A stretch of 49,238 nt of DNA, from assembly GCA_022448005.1 (NCBI GenBank), contig JAKUTK010000033.1, positions 5,141 through 54,378 on the forward strand. The letters are read 5' to 3'. A program made the translations under genes and the position numbers. Source of the stretch: Pseudomonas sp. (GTDB taxonomy: Bacteria; Pseudomonadota; Gammaproteobacteria; Pseudomonadales; Pseudomonadaceae). This document shows positions 30,290-38,383 of this stretch, in pieces; within the stretch, counting starts at the first letter, position 1; each line of letters begins with the position of its first letter. The notes beneath the pieces were generated by a model, which made no database searches, was not told the DNA's origin, and worked only from the letters and a program-made list of their open reading frames with translations.

Positions 30290-32126
30290 GGGCGCATCGG
30301 CTCCGCCGAGGCGCTGATTGAAGCAGCACTCAAGCTGAGTAAGTCTTCACCTTCCAGTGTTTCCTGCTGCAGTAGCCTGCTTGCGCTGCGCTCAAGCAGC
30401 TCCCGTCGTGCCTCAAGCAGCGCCAGGCTGCGCTGAAAAGCGGACTGAACAAGCTCCTGCACCTCTTCGTCGATCGCTGTGGCGGTACTTTCCGAGTAAT
30501 CATGCTGCGGCTTGAGGCCGAGCATCGCTTCGTTGCCCAAAAGGAATTGGGCTCGCGCTCCAACGCCATATGGCCGAGGCGCCGGGACATGCCGTAGCGG
30601 GTGACCATGGCTCGGGCAATGTCGGTGACCTTGGCCAGGTCGTCCGCCGCACCGGTGGACAGGTGGGCAAACACCAACCACTCTGCAGCCCGACCGCCGA
30701 GCAGTACCGCCATCTTGTTTTCCAGCTCTTCGCGCGTCATCAGGAAGCGATCTTCGATGGGTCGCTGAATGGTATAGCCCAGCGCGCCCATGCCACGGGG
30801 AATGATCGATACCTTGTGTACCGGGTCGACGCCCGGCAGCGCCATGGCGACCAGCGCGTGGCCCATTTCGTGATAGGCGACAATCTCGCGCTCACGTGGG
30901 TTGAGCAGCCGATTGCGCTTCTCCAGACCGGCGACGATGCGCTCGATGGCGGCGGTGAAATCTTCCATACCCACCGCCTCGGCGTGGCGCCGGGTCGCCA
31001 GTAGCGTCGCCTCGTTGACCAGGTTGGCCAGGTCGGCACCGGTGAATCCAGGCGTCAACGCAGCGATGGCCTGGGGATCGACATCCGCGTCGAGCCTGGC
31101 TTTTTTCAGGTGCACGTTGAGGATCTGTACCCGCCCAGCTTTGTCCGGTCGATCGACCAACACCTGACGGTCGAACCGGCCAGCGCGGAGCAGTGCCGGA
31201 TCGAGAATCTCCGGCCGGTTGGTGGCGGCCAGCAAGACTAGTCCGCTGGAGGTATCGAAGCCGTCCATCTCGACCAGCAGTTGGTTGAGCGTCTGCTCCT
31301 TCTCATCGTGCCCGCCGGACAGCGGCCCGGCGCCACGGGCGCGACCGAGGGCGTCCAGTTCGTCAATGAAGATGATCGCCGGTGCCTGGGCACGGGCCTG
31401 CTCGAACAGGTCACGCACCCGCGCGGCACCCACTCCAACAAACATCTCGACGAACTCGGAGCCGGAAATGGAGAAGAACGGCACCTTTGCCTCGCCGGCC
31501 ACGGCCCGCGCCAACAACGTCTTGCCGGTGCCGGGCGGGCCAACCAGCAGCACGCCCTTGGGCATGCGTCCGCCGAGGCGGCCGTAGGCCTGCGGATCAC
31601 GCAGGAACTCGATAATTTCCTTGAGTTCGTCCTTGGCCTCGTCGACGCCGGCCACATCAGCGAAGCTAACCTTCATGTCAGTCTCGACGTAGACCCGCGC
31701 TTTGCTCTTGCCGATCTGCATCATGCCGCCGCCAAGGCCACCGCTCATACGGCGCAGCAGAAACAGCCAGATGCCGAAGAACAGCGCCGCCGGAACGACC
31801 CACGACAGCAGGTCGCGCACCAGTGTGCTTTCCACCCTGCCGGTGTAGCGCACCGGATATTGCTGCAGGTGCTCGGCCAACTGCGGCTCGACGCGGTTAC
31901 TGACGAAGCGTAGCTGCCCGCTGGGCAACGGCTCCTTGAAGGTGCCTTCGATATGCCGCTCGGTGATCGCCAACTCGTCGATGCGCCCATCCTTGAGGTG
32001 CTGCTCGAACTCGCTGTAGGGGATCGTCGCCACTTCCAGCTGTGCCGTCAGCAGGTATTGAATGCCGAGAAACGCCAGGACGGCGATAAACCAGTAACTC
32101 ACGTGAAACTGAGCTTGTTCTTTCAC
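30286..32126 (-). pseudogene. FtsH-family AAA+ zinc metalloprotease, disrupted by one frameshift
   Basis: An accessory FtsH-like protease read in two frames. The first frame (GTG at 32126, strong AGGAGG upstream) encodes two membrane segments (about 11-27 and 108-126) around a periplasmic domain, Walker [14 protein letters not shown], Walker [35 protein letters not shown] and the zinc site HEMGH. After EREPNSF the frame turns to nonsense at a T-run (30539-30542 on the plus strand). The matching C-terminal part (LLGNEAMLGLKPQHDYSES onward, with helical end) continues in another frame to the TAG at 30286. One extra T would restore about 612 residues, a normal FtsH length. Its N-terminus differs from housekeeping FtsH, so this is a paralog. 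Sequencing error and real mutation cannot be told apart here. Confidence 0.85.
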
Positions 32127-32249
32127 CCTTCCCTCCTGGTCCTGACCACCCTGCGCAACATATTGCAGATACGGCGACTATGGCCCTTTCCGTGGCTCCA
32201 CGCTGGACCCAGATCAGTAACAGGCCAGGCAGTGTCACCTCAGAACGTT

Positions 32250-32549
32250 TCAGAGACCGCCGCTGACGCCAAGCCCAACACCCAATACGGCGGCGAGGGC
32301 AAAGGGCAACAACAGCGTGTCCAGCAAAGCGCTGGCTGGTAGGTCGAGCGCTGCATGCCTGGGCGCCTCGGCACCAAAACGGTCCTGCGGACAGCAACCC
32401 CCGTTGAGGCTGTACCAGTCCAGGCGAGTGCCGGAGTAGACAATGGGTGCGCCGGGTTTGGCGGCATTCAGGGTGCGCACTGTCCCGCAGCCGGAGAGCA
32501 GCAGAACTGTCAGGAGTAGCGAGCAGCGCCGCATGACAGATCGTTTCAT
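32250..32549 (-). CDS. YceK/YidQ-type small lipoprotein
   Basis: A 99-residue predicted lipoprotein. The N-terminal signal (MKRSVMRRCSLLLTVLLLSG) ends in a lipobox with Cys21 (LLSGCG), so it should be lipidated. The following GTVRTLN, IVYSGTRLDWYSLNGGC and a hydrophobic C-terminal helix (LLDTLLLPFALAAVLGVGLG) match the YceK/YidQ (DUF1375) family, whose function is not known. AGGAG lies 5 bases before the ATG. It is upstream of the ftsH-like gene on the same strand with a 123-base gap. Confidence 0.82.
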   Translation of the reverse strand: MKRSVMRRCSLLLTVLLLSGCGTVRTLNAAKPGAPIVYSGTRLDWYSLNGGCCPQDRFGAEAPRHAALDLPASALLDTLLLPFALAAVLGVGLGVSGGL

Positions 32550-32612
32550 AACCGCTCCTGGTCATCAGTCACGGGATGGAGACGGTGCCTCTGCCCGGTT
32601 ACGCAGCCACAC

Positions 32613-33242
32613 TCAATCGTCACTGACGATATGGTGCTCGCCCCAACGCGGCAGCATGTCCTGCGGGATGTTGAGCAGGTTGAGAATGCGCGCCACGATG
32701 AAGTCGACGAGGTCATCGATAGTCTGCGGCTGGTGATAGAAGCCCGGTGATGCCGGAAGGATGGTCACCCCGAGATTGGACAGCTTGAGCATGTGTTCCA
32801 GATGGATGCTCGAGTACGGCGCTTCACGCGGCACCAGGATCAGCTGCCGGCGTTCCTTCAAGGCAACATCCGCCGCACGCTCGATCAGATTATTGCAGGC
32901 GCCGGTGGCGATGGCCGACAAGGTGCCGGTCGAGCACGGCACCACCACCATCGCGGTCGGTGCGCCGGAGCCGGAAGCCGGCGGCGCCATCCAGTCTTCC
33001 TTGGCGAACACGCGAATTTGCCCCGACGCGGCACCGGTGTACTCGGAGAGAAACGCTTGCATGGCCTGCGGCTTTGCCGGCAGCACAACATCGGTCTCGG
33101 TCGCCATCACCAATTGCGCCGCCTTGGAAATCAGGAAATGAACCTCGCGATCTTCCTGGATCAGACAATCGAGCAGACGCAGACCGTATTGCGCGCCGGA
33201 GGCGCCAGTCATGGCCAAGGTGATGCGTTCCGGTCCGCTCAT
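32613..33242 (-). CDS. ubiX: flavin prenyltransferase UbiX
   Basis: A 209-residue enzyme that prenylates FMN to make the cofactor of the UbiD decarboxylase in ubiquinone synthesis. The Rossmann-like flavoprotein motif [17 protein letters not shown], the conserved [13 protein letters not shown] and the [16 protein letters not shown] segment are present. GGGAGC lies 9 bases before the ATG. It lies downstream of mpl in the same direction, as in Pseudomonas, with a repeat-rich 255-base gap between them. Confidence 0.95.
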   Translation of the reverse strand: MSGPERITLAMTGASGAQYGLRLLDCLIQEDREVHFLISKAAQLVMATETDVVLPAKPQAMQAFLSEYTGAASGQIRVFAKEDWMAPPASGSGAPTAMVVVPCSTGTLSAIATGACNNLIERAADVALKERRQLILVPREAPYSSIHLEHMLKLSNLGVTILPASPGFYHQPQTIDDLVDFIVARILNLLNIPQDMLPRWGEHHIVSDD

Positions 33243-33400
33243 GAATGTGCTCCCAAAGCTGCTGCGCTTGCTTATGCTGCGTTGAAACCTTACTCGAAAT
33301 GCTCACTTGCACCAGCAAGCTCCGCTTTTTCGCAAGGTTTCGCCTTGCCTAAGCTTCGCTCGCGACGTTTTGAGAACAAATTCGCCCTATTCGGAATCTC

Positions 33401-33439
33401 GTACGGTGGAAAACCGCGAAGCGTTTTTCCACCGTTACG
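33401..33439. repeat. REP-like palindrome, copy 1
   Basis: An inverted repeat in the ubiX-mpl gap: GTACGGTGGAAAA on one side and TTTTTCCACCGTTAC on the other, around CCGCGAAGCG. It resembles dispersed GGTGGAAA palindromes of the P. stutzeri group. A second, related copy follows 26 bases later. Confidence 0.6.
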
Positions 33440-33465
33440 CCCGACACCAATTTCCCTACCAACTC

Positions 33466-33503
33466 TACGCGTGGAAATGCCTTCGGCGATTTCCACCCTA
33501 CGC
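33466..33503. repeat. REP-like palindrome, copy 2, overlapping the mpl stop
   Basis: A second GGTGGAAA-type inverted repeat (GTGGAAAT ... ATTTCCAC around GCCTTCGGCG) whose CCACCCTACG arm includes the mpl stop codon. It lies where mpl transcription would end and may stabilise or terminate that transcript. Confidence 0.6.
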
Positions 33504-34847
33504 CAGAGCAGTGGCCAGTTTGACGTGCAACCCACCAAAGCCGCCGTTGCTCATCACCACCACCTGCGTCCCCGGCGTGGCGTCGGCCTTGACCTTGGCG
33601 ATGATCGCCTCCAGCGAGTCGCAGACGGTGGTTTCGACCGGCGAGCCGGCGACCGTAGCGGCCAGGTCCCAACCGAGATTCGGCGGCGCGTACCAGATAG
33701 CCTGATCCGCCAGCGCCACCGACTCGGCCAGACCCTCGCGGTGAGCACCGAGCTTCATCGAGTTCGACCGCGGTTCAACCACTGCAATGATTGGCGTGTC
33801 GCCAACACGCTTGCGCAGCCCATCGAGCGTGGTGGCGATCGCGGTCGGGTGATGGGCGAAGTCGTCATAAATGGTCACGCCGTTGACCTCGGCGACCTTT
33901 TCCATGCGCCGCTTGACGCTGCGGAATTCGCTCAACGCTTCGGCGCCCTGCTTCGGCAATACGCCCACGTGCCGCGCTGCAGCCAGGGTCGCCAGTGCGT
34001 TGTTGACGTTGTGCTGGCCGGTCAGCTCCCAGTCGACTACGCCCTGTACGTCACCCTCAAAAATCACCTCGAAGCGCGAGCCGTCGGCGCTCAACAGATT
34101 CGCCTGCCACTGCCCGCCTTCGCCGGTGGTCTGCACCGGCGTCCAGCAACCCATGCCGATAACGCGCTTGAGCACTTCTTCGGACTCCGGGTGGATGACC
34201 AGCCCTTCGCCCGGCACCGTGCGCACCAGATGGTGGAACTGGCGTTCAATTGACGCGAGGTCCGGGAAAATATCCGCGTGGTCGAACTCGAGATTATTGA
34301 GGATCGCCGTGCGCGGGCAGTAGTGGACGAACTTGCTGCGCTTGTCGAAGAAAGCGCTGTCGTACTCGTCCGCCTCAACCACGAAGAACGGCGTGCCACC
34401 CAAACGCGCCGAGATGCCGAAATTCTGCGGCACGCCGCCGATGAGAAAGCCCGGGCTCATGCCGGCGTGTTCCAGTACCCACGCAAGCATGCTGCTGGTG
34501 GTGGTCTTGCCGTGGGTGCCTGCCGCAGCCAACACCCAGCGGCCCTGCAGCACATGGTCAGCCAGCCACTGCGGGCCAGACATATAAGGTAGCCCCTTGT
34601 TCAGCACGTATTCCACGGCCGGATTGCCACGTGACAACGCATTGCCGATCACTACCAGGTCCGGCGCCGGTTCGAGCTGACTGGGCTCGTAGCCTTGGGT
34701 CAGCTCGATGCCCTGAGCCTCAAGCTGAGTGCTCATCGGGGGATAGACATTGGCGTCCGAACCGGTGACGCGATGGCCAAGTTCCTTGGCCAGCACTGCC
34801 AGCGAACCCATGAAGGTGCCGCAGATGCCGAGAATATGGATATGCAT
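33498..34847 (-). CDS. mpl: UDP-N-acetylmuramate:L-alanyl-gamma-D-glutamyl-meso-diaminopimelate ligase
   Basis: A 449-residue Mur-family ligase that recycles murein tripeptide by joining it to UDP-MurNAc. The N-terminal Rossmann motif HILGICGTFMGSLA, the ATP loop AAAGTHGKTTTSSML (near 108-122) and the DDFAHHPTAI segment in the C-terminal domain are typical. I chose the ATG at 34847 (MHIHILGIC), with GAGGT 7 bases upstream, over an earlier in-frame codon at 34901. Its stop codon is embedded in a repeat element. Confidence 0.95.
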   Translation of the reverse strand: MHIHILGICGTFMGSLAVLAKELGHRVTGSDANVYPPMSTQLEAQGIELTQGYEPSQLEPAPDLVVIGNALSRGNPAVEYVLNKGLPYMSGPQWLADHVLQGRWVLAAAGTHGKTTTSSMLAWVLEHAGMSPGFLIGGVPQNFGISARLGGTPFFVVEADEYDSAFFDKRSKFVHYCPRTAILNNLEFDHADIFPDLASIERQFHHLVRTVPGEGLVIHPESEEVLKRVIGMGCWTPVQTTGEGGQWQANLLSADGSRFEVIFEGDVQGVVDWELTGQHNVNNALATLAAARHVGVLPKQGAEALSEFRSVKRRMEKVAEVNGVTIYDDFAHHPTAIATTLDGLRKRVGDTPIIAVVEPRSNSMKLGAHREGLAESVALADQAIWYAPPNLGWDLAATVAGSPVETTVCDSLEAIIAKVKADATPGTQVVVMSNGGFGGLHVKLATALA

Positions 34848-34943
34848 GAATGACCTCTGAAAAGCGCCGCGCCGAGCAACCGGAACAAGTGGCACAGCCA
34901 CGCCTGTGGGCGCCGAAAACTGCGGCGCAGATTAGCACAGCAC

Positions 34944-34959
34944 TGGCGCTGCCAATGCC
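34944..34959 (+). promoter_or_regulatory. candidate sigma54 -24/-12 promoter of the ethanolamine cluster
   Basis: TGGCGC, five bases, then ATGCC: the invariant GG (34945-34946) and GC (34957-34958) are exactly ten bases apart, as sigma54 requires. It points toward the aldehyde dehydrogenase gene, whose start is about 95 bases beyond the expected transcription start. In P. aeruginosa the equivalent genes are, from memory, under a sigma54-dependent activator. Found by eye. Confidence 0.45.
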
Positions 34960-35063
34960 CGACCAGCGGTACACCGCACGTCGCCTCGCCAGCCGACGAA
35001 CGGACTTTGTTCTACGCTGAATGACAGCAGTCCCAACACAATTACAAGCCCCGGAGACTCACC

Positions 35064-36584
35064 ATGCGTTACGCCCATCCCGGCAGCGAAGGCGCTGTCG
35101 TTTCCTTCAAGTCCCGTTACGGCAACTTTATCAACGGCGAGTTCGTCGAGCCTGCCAACGGCCAGTACTTCACCAACCTGTCACCGGTTAACGGTCAGCC
35201 CATTGCCGAGTTTCCGCGCTCCGACGCTGCGGATGTCGAGAAGGCGCTGGACGCCGCCCACGCTGCTGCCGACGCCTGGGGCAAGACCAGCGTGCAGGCG
35301 CGCTCATTGATCCTGCTGCAGATAGCCGACCGCATCGAGCAGAACCTCGAGATGCTCGCCATCACCGAAACCTGGGACAACGGCAAGGCCGTGCGCGAAA
35401 CCCTTAACGCGGACATCCCCCTCGCCGCCGACCACTTCCGCTACTTCGCCGGCTGCATCCGCGCCCAGGAAGGCACCGCAGCAGAGATCGACGAGCACAC
35501 GGCCGCCTACCATTTCCACGAACCGCTGGGCGTGGTCGGGCAAATCATTCCGTGGAACTTCCCGATCCTGATGGCCGCCTGGAAGCTCGCCCCAGCGCTG
35601 GCCGCGGGTAACTGCGTGGTGCTCAAGCCTGCCGAGCAAACGCCGCTGGGCATCGCCGTGCTGATGGAAGTGATCGGTGATCTGCTGCCCCCGGGTGTGC
35701 TCAATGTCGTGCAGGGTTATGGCCGCGAGGCTGGCGAAGCCCTGGCGAGCAGCAAGCGCATTGCCAAGATCGCCTTCACCGGCTCGACCCCGGTCGGCTC
35801 GCACATCATGAAGCGCGCCGCCGAGGCCATCATCCCGAGCACCGTCGAGCTGGGCGGCAAGAGCCCGAATATTTATTTCGAAGACATCATGCAGGCCGAG
35901 CCGACCTTTATCGAAAAGGCAGCCGAAGGGCTGGTGCTGGGCTTCTTCAACCAGGGTGAAGTCTGCACCTGTCCGTCTCGGGCGTTGGTGCAGGAATCGA
36001 TCTATGGACCGTTCATGGAAGCGGTAATGAAGAAGGTCGCGCAGATCAAGCGCGGCGATCCGCTGGACACCGACACCATGGTCGGCGCCCAGGCCAGCCA
36101 GCAGCAGTTCGACAAGATCATGTCCTATCTGGAAATCGCCAAACAGGAAGGCGCCGAAGTGCTCACCGGCGGCGCAGCAGAGAAGCTCGAGGGCTCCCTC
36201 GCCACCGGCTACTACATCCAGCCGACGCTGCTCAAGGGCACTAACAAGATGCGCGTGTTCCAGGAGGAAATCTTCGGACCGGTGATCGGCGTTACCACCT
36301 TCAAGGACGAAGCCGAGGCCCTGGCCATCGCCAACGACACCGAGTACGGGCTCGGCGCGGGGGTCTGGACCCGCGACATCAACCGCGCCTATCGCATGGG
36401 CCGCGCGATCAAGGCCGGGCGCGTCTGGACCAACTGCTACCACCTCTACCCCGCGCATGCGGCGTTTGGCGGCTACAAGAAGTCCGGCGTTGGTCGCGAA
36501 ACCCACAAGATGATTCTCGACAGCTACCAGCAGACCAAAAACCTGCTGATCAGCTACGACATCAACCCTCTGGGGTTTTTCTAG
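35064..36584 (+). CDS. NAD+-dependent aldehyde dehydrogenase (acetaldehyde oxidation)
   Basis: A 506-residue aldehyde dehydrogenase of the ExaC/acetaldehyde type. The general base Glu262 lies in VELGGKSPN and the nucleophile is Cys301 in [11 protein letters not shown], with a second Cys two residues on; [10 protein letters not shown] and the GST cofactor loop near 240 are also seen. Its place at the head of the permease-eutB-eutC cluster indicates that it oxidises the acetaldehyde made from ethanolamine to acetate. GGAG lies about 8 bases before the ATG. A 13-base direct repeat spans its stop codon. Confidence 0.93.
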   Translation: MRYAHPGSEGAVVSFKSRYGNFINGEFVEPANGQYFTNLSPVNGQPIAEFPRSDAADVEKALDAAHAAADAWGKTSVQARSLILLQIADRIEQNLEMLAITETWDNGKAVRETLNADIPLAADHFRYFAGCIRAQEGTAAEIDEHTAAYHFHEPLGVVGQIIPWNFPILMAAWKLAPALAAGNCVVLKPAEQTPLGIAVLMEVIGDLLPPGVLNVVQGYGREAGEALASSKRIAKIAFTGSTPVGSHIMKRAAEAIIPSTVELGGKSPNIYFEDIMQAEPTFIEKAAEGLVLGFFNQGEVCTCPSRALVQESIYGPFMEAVMKKVAQIKRGDPLDTDTMVGAQASQQQFDKIMSYLEIAKQEGAEVLTGGAAEKLEGSLATGYYIQPTLLKGTNKMRVFQEEIFGPVIGVTTFKDEAEALAIANDTEYGLGAGVWTRDINRAYRMGRAIKAGRVWTNCYHLYPAHAAFGGYKKSGVGRETHKMILDSYQQTKNLLISYDINPLGFF

Positions 36585-36605
36585 CCCATAACTTCTAGCC
36601 CATAA
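36579..36605 (+). repeat. 13-base tandem direct repeat over the dehydrogenase stop codon
   Basis: TTCTAGCCCATAA occurs at 36579-36591 and again at 36593-36605, one base apart. The first copy contains the dehydrogenase stop codon TAG. It looks like a slipped duplication at the gene end. Confidence 0.7.
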
Positions 36606-36614
36606 AGAGTGCCC

Positions 36615-36637
36615 GCCCGCGCCGCAAGGCGTCGGGC
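36615..36637 (+). terminator. GC-rich hairpin in the dehydrogenase-permease gap
   Basis: A 9-bp stem with one bulged base (GCCCGCGCC / GGCGTCGGGC) and a GCAA tetraloop, with no T-run after it. It could cause partial termination or protect the upstream mRNA end within the cluster. Confidence 0.35.
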
Positions 36638-36755
36638 TGGTGCACCCGTGGCTGCACTTCCACTCAGAGGCTCCCAAACGCCGTAGATCGCGCAAAGGCA
36701 CAGCGCTTGCTTTAACGATCCTGCCGTACCCGAACCCATCAAAGGATGATCCTCC

Positions 36756-38204
36756 ATGGCTCTCGAACACAGCAGTGCGACACCCGCGACCCACGCCACC
36801 GATTTCGAAGCCGTTGGCAGTACCTATTTTCAGGAACGCGAACTGAAGAAAGGCGCCGCCGGTTGGGTGCTGCTGGTTGGCCTCGGCGTCGCCTACGTAA
36901 TCTCGGGCGACTACGCCGGCTGGAACTTCGGCCTCGCCCAAGGGGGTTGGGGCGGCCTCTTCATCGCCACGCTGCTGATGGCGACGATGTACCTGTGCAT
37001 GTGCTTCTCGCTCGCTGAACTGTCCTCGATGATTCCCACTGCAGGCGGCGGTTATGGCTTTGCCCGCAGCGCGTTCGGCCCGCTGGGCGGCTTTCTCACC
37101 GGCACTGCAATCCTTATCGAATACGCCATCGCGCCGGCCGCAATCGCCGTCTTTATCGGCGCCTACTGCGAGTCGCTGTTCGGCATCGGAGGCTGGGCGA
37201 TCTACCTGGCCTTCTACATCATCTTTATCGGCATCCACATTTTTGGCGTTGGCGAGGCGCTGAAGCTGATGTTCATCATCACGGCGATCGCCGCGCTGGC
37301 GCTTGCGGTGTTCATCGTCGCGATGGTGCCGCACTTCTCCGTCGACAAGCTGCTGGACATCGCACCGACCACGGCCGCTGGCGCCAGCAATTTCCTGCCT
37401 TACGGCTATGTGGGAATCTGGGCAGCGATCCCCTATGCGATCTGGTTCTTCCTTGCCGTCGAAGGCGTGCCGCTGGCCGCTGAGGAAACCAAGAATCCAC
37501 AGCGCGACATGCCTCGGGGGCTGATCGGCGCCATGCTGATTCTGGCCGCGTTCGCCGGGCTGATCTTGCTCGTCGGCCCTGGTGGCGCGGGTTCCAGCAC
37601 GCTGGTCGAATCCGGCAACCCGCTGGTGGAAGCGCTGACCACCGCCTACGGCTCTTCGACCTGGATGAGCGGCTTCGTCAATCTTGTCGGCCTGGCCGGG
37701 CTGATCGCCAGCTTCTTCTCGATCATCTACGCCTATTCCCGGCAGATCTTTGCGCTGTCGCGGGCTGGCTACCTGCCGCGCAAGCTGTCGCTGACCAACA
37801 AGAACAAAGCGCCCGTTATGGCATTGGTGATCCCCGGCATTATCGGTTTCCTGCTGTCACTGACCGGCCAGGGTGACCTGTTGATTCTGGTCGCGGTGTT
37901 CGGCGCGACCATCTCCTACGTGCTGATGATGGCCTCGCACATCGTCCTGCGCATGCGCCGGCCGGATCTGCCCCGCCCCTACAAGACGCCCGGCGGCGTG
38001 CTGACCTCCGGCGTCGCGCTGGTGCTGGCCTGCATCGCTGTGGTCGCCGGATTCCTGGTCGACCCACGGGTGGTCATCGCCGCGGTGGTTATCTACGGGA
38101 TCTTCATCGCCTACTTCGCTTTCTACAGCCGACACCATCTGGTCGCTGGCACGCCGGAAGAGGAATTCGCCGCCATCGAGAACGCCGAGGCGACGTTGAA
38201 GTAG
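36756..38204 (+). CDS. eat: ethanolamine permease
   Basis: A 482-residue APC-superfamily transporter with about twelve membrane segments. The first core helix has the unwound glycine motif (GLGVAYVISGDYAGWNFGL), and the helix pairs continue to about residue 460; both ends are cytoplasmic and charged. Position between an aldehyde dehydrogenase and eutB, and length, identify it as the ethanolamine importer. AAAGGA lies about 10 bases before the ATG. A 171-base gap with a GC-rich hairpin separates it from the dehydrogenase. Confidence 0.92.
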   Translation: MALEHSSATPATHATDFEAVGSTYFQERELKKGAAGWVLLVGLGVAYVISGDYAGWNFGLAQGGWGGLFIATLLMATMYLCMCFSLAELSSMIPTAGGGYGFARSAFGPLGGFLTGTAILIEYAIAPAAIAVFIGAYCESLFGIGGWAIYLAFYIIFIGIHIFGVGEALKLMFIITAIAALALAVFIVAMVPHFSVDKLLDIAPTTAAGASNFLPYGYVGIWAAIPYAIWFFLAVEGVPLAAEETKNPQRDMPRGLIGAMLILAAFAGLILLVGPGGAGSSTLVESGNPLVEALTTAYGSSTWMSGFVNLVGLAGLIASFFSIIYAYSRQIFALSRAGYLPRKLSLTNKNKAPVMALVIPGIIGFLLSLTGQGDLLILVAVFGATISYVLMMASHIVLRMRRPDLPRPYKTPGGVLTSGVALVLACIAVVAGFLVDPRVVIAAVVIYGIFIAYFAFYSRHHLVAGTPEEEFAAIENAEATLK

Positions 38205-38212
38205 TTTATTAG

Positions 38213-38230
38213 GGTGGGCGTTAGCCCACC
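38213..38230. repeat. short GGTGGGC/GCCCACC hairpin, REP-like
   Basis: A perfect 7-bp palindromic stem (GGTGGGC / GCCCACC, loop GTTA) nine bases after the permease stop. The motif AGGGTGGGC...GCCCACC is a common dispersed repeat in this genus group. It may act as a mRNA-stabilising or weak termination structure between the permease gene and eutB. Confidence 0.55.
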
Positions 38231-38383
38231 GAGCCGTGCACATCATGGGCGGACTGAAGCGGACCGGGTTCGCACGAGCTTATGGTGGAAATGAGCATGT
38301 CGACTGGGCTCGCAAATGAGGCTGCTATCGACGCACTAACGCCAACGCAGGTGATGCTCACGACCTGCCAATGGGAGACGAGC

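Noticed and set aside
30539..30542. Programmed ribosomal frameshifting in the ftsH-like gene
   Set aside because: The site is a short T-run within a CC-TTTT-GGG context, not a recognised slippery heptamer, and I saw no stimulatory structure; a simple indel is the plainer explanation.
35304..37334. A very long minus-strand open frame opposite the aldehyde dehydrogenase and permease genes
   Set aside because: It is a GC-driven antisense shadow: its protein is Asp/Gly/Arg/Val rich with no family motif, while the opposite strand encodes two complete enzymes.
38282..38383. N-terminal extension of eutB by 34 codons
   Set aside because: It begins in repeat-like intergenic DNA, and the ATG at 38384 has its own Shine-Dalgarno and gives the normal length.
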